NCBI RefSeq assembly: GCF_016587415.1 | Contig: NZ_BNJI01000002.1 | Span: 434,001-498,000 of the forward strand | DNA from: Ktedonobacter sp. SOSP1-85 | Lineage (GTDB): Bacteria; Chloroflexota; Ktedonobacteria; Ktedonobacterales; Ktedonobacteraceae | Length of the DNA stretch: 64,000 bases | Direction: 5' to 3' | The notes under the pieces: model-generated | The model's input: the letters and a program-made list of their open reading frames with translations, nothing else | The model's database searches: none | What the model was told of the DNA's origin: nothing | Part shown: piece by piece, positions 60,871-64,000 of the stretch | Position numbering within the stretch: position 1 is the stretch's first letter | How the letters are laid out: each line of letters opens with the position of its first letter | Made by a program: the position numbers and the translations under genes

Positions 60871-61608
60871 CTAGAAGTGACCGCCCGCGCCACCACCAGT
60901 GCTCCCGCCACCAAAACTTCCGCCGCCAGAGGAGGTACTTGACGGTATATATGTATGCGTATGCGTGTAGGTATTGTGGGCCCTGTAACCGTGATCACGA
61001 CCACCTGGGGTCCAGGGACCTCTTCCTGAGCCTCTCCGCCGCCCGAGGGCAACCGCGATAATAATAAGCGCGCCAAGCAAAACAAAACCCAGCACAATCG
61101 CGACCACGATGCCAACCGGAGTAAGTGAAGATTGCTCATGATTCAGTGTCCCCTGGAGCGAGGCGATGGCCGCGATGGTCGCGCTGGTATAATCGCTCTT
61201 GTTATCCTTGTGAAAGGCATCGCCGAAGGCAGAGACGGCGTTCTGGGCCTGCTGATTGGAGAGCGAGACACTGGTGCCGCTCTGGATAGAGACGTTGCGA
61301 TGCACAGTATCAATATCGATCACAATTGATTGCTGATCGGGAAGGAGACTACGCGCCTCCGTGTTGAGTGCATCCAGGTCTCCTTGAAATGTATTAGTCG
61401 TATAAACGATGAGGTCATTGGGAAGCTTCGCGCCCGCTTCTTGAACTGAAGCGACATTGAGCACCTGAGCCTGGTCATGAATAGTCACGGTTTTGGCGAG
61501 CCCGCTCAAAGGCATCATTAGCAGGCATATAAGTGCAAAGAGCAGGGCCAATACGAGGGAGAAAGCTTTATTTCTTCTTCTCCCAAGGTTGATATGCATA
61601 GCGCCCAT
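60871..61608 (-). CDS. TPM-domain membrane protein
   Basis: The protein is 245 residues. A signal peptide or N-terminal helix (about 14-38) is followed by a TPM (TLP18.3/Psb32/MOLO-1) domain (about 42-150; VTIHDQAQVLN, then NDLIVYTTNTFQGD and QQSIVIDIDTVHRNVSIQSG). A second membrane helix lies at about 164-187, then an Arg/Gly-rich stretch, a Tyr/Thr/His repeat (YTHTHTYIPS) and a final GGGSFGGGSTGGGAGGHF tail common in this group. Function unknown; family members act in photosystem repair or membrane maintenance. Confidence 0.78.
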   Translation of the reverse strand: MGAMHINLGRRRNKAFSLVLALLFALICLLMMPLSGLAKTVTIHDQAQVLNVASVQEAGAKLPNDLIVYTTNTFQGDLDALNTEARSLLPDQQSIVIDIDTVHRNVSIQSGTSVSLSNQQAQNAVSAFGDAFHKDNKSDYTSATIAAIASLQGTLNHEQSSLTPVGIVVAIVLGFVLLGALIIIAVALGRRRGSGRGPWTPGGRDHGYRAHNTYTHTHTYIPSSTSSGGGSFGGGSTGGGAGGHF

Positions 61609-61701
61609 TCCTTATATGTGATAGATACATGATAGACAGTAATTCTTAAAGAGATGGACGCTAATTACACGCGCTTCTCAAAAATATGGATATGTCCATA
61701 T

Positions 61702-62205
61702 TCAGGATAAAGTGACCACCATCTGGCGCTTCACTGTGCGGTAGCCGAGCTTTTCGTAGAAGCGCAGCGGTCCGGCGGCAAAGTCCCAGGACTCAAGCTG
61801 GAGCTCGATCGCGCCCCGCGCCCTGGCCCAGTCATGAGCCGCCTGCATGAGGGCTCGACCACAGCCCGTTTTCCGGCAGGCCTCGGTTACAAAAAGGCTC
61901 TGTACGTAGCCATAGCGATGGGCCACCCTGAGCGGATGTACCTCGTCTTCGCGTAGGTATACTTCTACAAAGCCGATGATGCCGTCGGCTTGCTCAGCCA
62001 TCAGGATCGCGGCATCCTCCCGCTGGATGATGTCGCGCAGGCCCTTTGCTAGTTCGCCAGTTTGCTGCTCGCGCACCTCCACTCTATCGGGCATACGCAG
62101 CCAATCGGGAAGGCCCACGACATGATAGAGGTGAAAATCCCAGTACAGGGGACAAAGCTGAGGAATATCCGCTTCCGTTGCGGGACGCGTCGAGAATGTC
62201 TCCAT
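61702..62205 (-). CDS. GNAT family N-acetyltransferase
   Basis: About 167 residues from ATG 62205 (AAAGAG upstream); an ATG at 62232 would add 9. The acetyl-CoA loop is QSLFVTEACRKTGCGRALMQ, followed by ELQLESWDFAAGPLRFYEKLGYRTVKR, the standard GNAT end. The loop has K-T-G-C-G instead of the commonest RxxGxG/A, which is still acceptable. The substrate is unknown. It is a single gene. Confidence 0.83.
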   Translation of the reverse strand: METFSTRPATEADIPQLCPLYWDFHLYHVVGLPDWLRMPDRVEVREQQTGELAKGLRDIIQREDAAILMAEQADGIIGFVEVYLREDEVHPLRVAHRYGYVQSLFVTEACRKTGCGRALMQAAHDWARARGAIELQLESWDFAAGPLRFYEKLGYRTVKRQMVVTLS

Positions 62206-62886
62206 TGTTTTCTCTTTCTGCAGCATATACATTATTCTCTTTTTAGAATATAGATATATATAGGGAATTTGTCACGCTTCTAGAGCGCAATTCTCGGGGC
62301 CACCTTACTGCATTTCGTTGTGATGGTTACCAGAATAAGCAAAATCGATGATATACTCAGCGTAACCACTGCCCTAACACGCATAAGCCTCTTCGATAGC
62401 TGGCCCTTATCGACACTTGATCAGCGCGAGGTAGATATTCACGAGCGCCTGACCCCGATTATCCCCATGAAAGCAACATGTATTTTGCCTGGAGTCCCTC
62501 AGCCCAGAAGGCGCTATCTGGATTGAGGTCAAATCTCGCCCCGAAAGCATATGGGCCAGGATAGTCCTTTAAAACTTGTAATGCGGCCATAGATCCTTCC
62601 TCTCTGTAAAATCAGGTACCTCTCGATGAACAAAAGCCTAGCCATTCTACAGGTAACAGAAGTTAATTTCAAGTATTTGCTTTTCTTGTTCAAATAGAGT
62701 ATGGTTAATGTTATCACAGCAATTAATCTAACCAACCTTATCTTAGGAAGGAAAGAAAAGCTGATAAAAAGACCGTATTGACGTTTAGATAATGCTATTT
62801 AACTTTTAAAAGTGGGTTATAAAAACGACTATAGAAGCTCGCTACATAGTAGGTAGATAAAGCATTTGACTATAAAATTCCTAAAC
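62206..62886. other. Long AT-rich intergenic region
   Basis: No supported gene. Base composition drops to AT-rich from about 62640 onward and stays so in the following gene, which suggests a boundary of a differently acquired region. A short open frame at 62320-62526 has no family traits. Confidence 0.45.
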
Positions 62887-64000
62887 ATGGCTATAAAAGT
62901 ATTTAAAATTTATGTATATCCAATTGCCATTTTCACTTTATCTATAACTTTACGCTTAATTTACAATGTAACGATTGCGCACAGTTATCAGCCTACATTT
63001 GATGCCGCTCTCTATGATATGATTGCGCGTAATATCGTTTCACATCATTGCTATTGTTTACACAGTAGTCATCAAACAGTGAGCCGCCCGCCTTTCTGGC
63101 CATTTGTCATAAGTGCTATATATTATTTTTTTGGTGAAAATGAATTTTATGCACGCCTCTTTTACTGTTTTCTTGGCTCTGGGACTTGTGTAGTCATTTA
63201 TTTCTTTGCACGAGATCTCTTTGGTCGGAGGATTGGCTTATATAGTGGTATAATTGCGGCTCTCTATCCGGGCCTGTTTATTTATGATGGATGGCTATAT
63301 TCTGAGTCTCTCTATACCTTTCTTACAACCAGTTTTATTTATACCCTTTTTCGACTTCAAAGATCTTCTCTGGCAGTTCAAAGCCCTTCAGAGCAGCAGT
63401 GGCTAAACAAATTAAGCTATAAAATGGTGAAGCAACGACATCTTTTTTTGTGTGGCCTACTATTAGGATTTATAACGCTTACTCGCCCAAATGGCGTGCT
63501 TTTGCTTGGCCTGGTCGGCATCTGGGGCATTTTTGTCTCTGTTGCAAAGATACTTCCCTGGCATACTGTACTCAAATATGTACTGGTCATTGCTTGTATT
63601 GCAGCTATTATAGCGATCCCCTGGACTTATCGCAACTATACAGTGACCCACAAATTCGTGCTTATCTCTACTGGTATGGGAGAAGTTCTTTTAGGTGCGT
63701 ATAACAATACCATCGTTGATGGAGATCCAGGAGTTCGTGGCAGATGGAGACCGCCGGCCGATGCTCGCAATCATGACACATTCGGCTATACCCCCGATGA
63801 TGATAAAGTGGACACGATGCGAGCGTTGTCATGGATACATACACATTTAAACGTAATCCCATATATTCTCACCATCCACTTTATCAATATGTGGATACCC
63901 TATACCTACGCACATGGTCTCCCTTTTGAAGCCTACCTCAATCAGCCAGCAGCACAGGTTATGATATATGCTATCACTATTACAACCTTTCTTATGATCG
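62887..64000 (+). CDS. ArnT/PMT-like membrane glycosyltransferase, N-terminal part
   Basis: The frame is open from ATG 62887 to the window edge (371 codons). After a first membrane helix comes QPTFDAALYDMIARNIV with the catalytic-type Asp, then RPPFWPFVISAIYYFFGENEF, and many further helices (for example LFLCGLLLGFITLTRPNGVL). This is the GT-39/ArnT order, with an Asp in the first outer loop and an RPP segment. Such enzymes move a sugar from a polyprenyl phosphate to lipid or protein outside the membrane. The base composition is far more AT-rich than in the middle of the window. Confidence 0.78.
   Translation, partial: MAIKVFKIYVYPIAIFTLSITLRLIYNVTIAHSYQPTFDAALYDMIARNIVSHHCYCLHSSHQTVSRPPFWPFVISAIYYFFGENEFYARLFYCFLGSGTCVVIYFFARDLFGRRIGLYSGIIAALYPGLFIYDGWLYSESLYTFLTTSFIYTLFRLQRSSLAVQSPSEQQWLNKLSYKMVKQRHLFLCGLLLGFITLTRPNGVLLLGLVGIWGIFVSVAKILPWHTVLKYVLVIACIAAIIAIPWTYRNYTVTHKFVLISTGMGEVLLGAYNNTIVDGDPGVRGRWRPPADARNHDTFGYTPDDDKVDTMRALSWIHTHLNVIPYILTIHFINMWIPYTYAHGLPFEAYLNQPAAQVMIYAITITTFLMI

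Overview
The window looks like a piece of a large, repeat-rich bacterial chromosome, most likely a Ktedonobacteria-type Chloroflexota. This is inference, based on the mix of XRE-TPR regulators, STAND/TPR ATPase, DUF4129 and TPM membrane proteins, pentapeptide protein, several IS families (IS701, IS5, IS630, IS605/TnpB) and many small single-gene transcription units with strong AGGAGG-type ribosome binding sites. No rRNA or tRNA gene was seen. Both ends are cut inside genes: a DExH helicase on the left and an ArnT/PMT-like glycosyltransferase on the right.

Left part (1-23 kb) is accessory DNA. It holds a pentapeptide-repeat membrane protein; a broken DUF6461-like gene; a same-strand pair formed by a membrane-anchored deaminase-fold protein and an XRE-SUKH (SMI1/KNR4) fusion, which resembles a toxin/immunity pair; peptidase E; a three-gene block with a sigma factor; a small HTH gene behind an operator cluster; an XRE-TPR regulator with an aldo/keto reductase; and a CRISPR locus without cas genes. 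The CRISPR locus is split by a segment bounded by 16-bp inverted repeats that carries an IS701 transposase, an HTH protein and a VOC protein. Next come an HNH endonuclease, a MutT protein and a nuclease-helicase gene. That gene is frameshifted and cut in two by about 3.6 kb carrying an IS5 transposase and a divergent araC/aldo-keto reductase pair; its C-terminal end reappears at 21.85-22.04 kb.

Middle part (23-44 kb) is more core-like. It has an F420-type oxidoreductase, a TetR-P450 operon with a tandem operator, an APH-like kinase, two metallophosphoesterases, two GNAT proteins, an RpiR regulator next to a divergent phosphoesterase/EamA promoter pair that carries four copies of one operator-like motif, a secreted HELxE protein, a DUF4129 protein, L-rhamnose mutarotase, NAD synthetase, a STAND-TPR protein broken by an in-frame TAA, and an MFS pump.

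Right part (44-64 kb) mixes metabolism and decay: a serine hydrolase, a dead TnpB, a sugar isomerase-like protein, a second MFS transporter, a polysaccharide deacetylase, a nucleotidyltransferase and a lipoprotein. An IS630 element sits exactly after codon 4 of an unknown gene. A carboxylesterase, a frameshifted GH20 hexosaminidase, an AraC regulator, a PhyH-type dioxygenase, a homoserine-kinase-like gene with a leaderless promoter, a TPM protein and a GNAT protein follow.

Two features run through the window. Long, often perfect inverted repeats (about 22-35 bp arms) sit in intergenic spaces, and several fall into sequence families with two copies here. Also, an unusually high share of genes is broken (in-frame stops, homopolymer frameshifts, IS insertions), which suggests either active decay or some assembly error.
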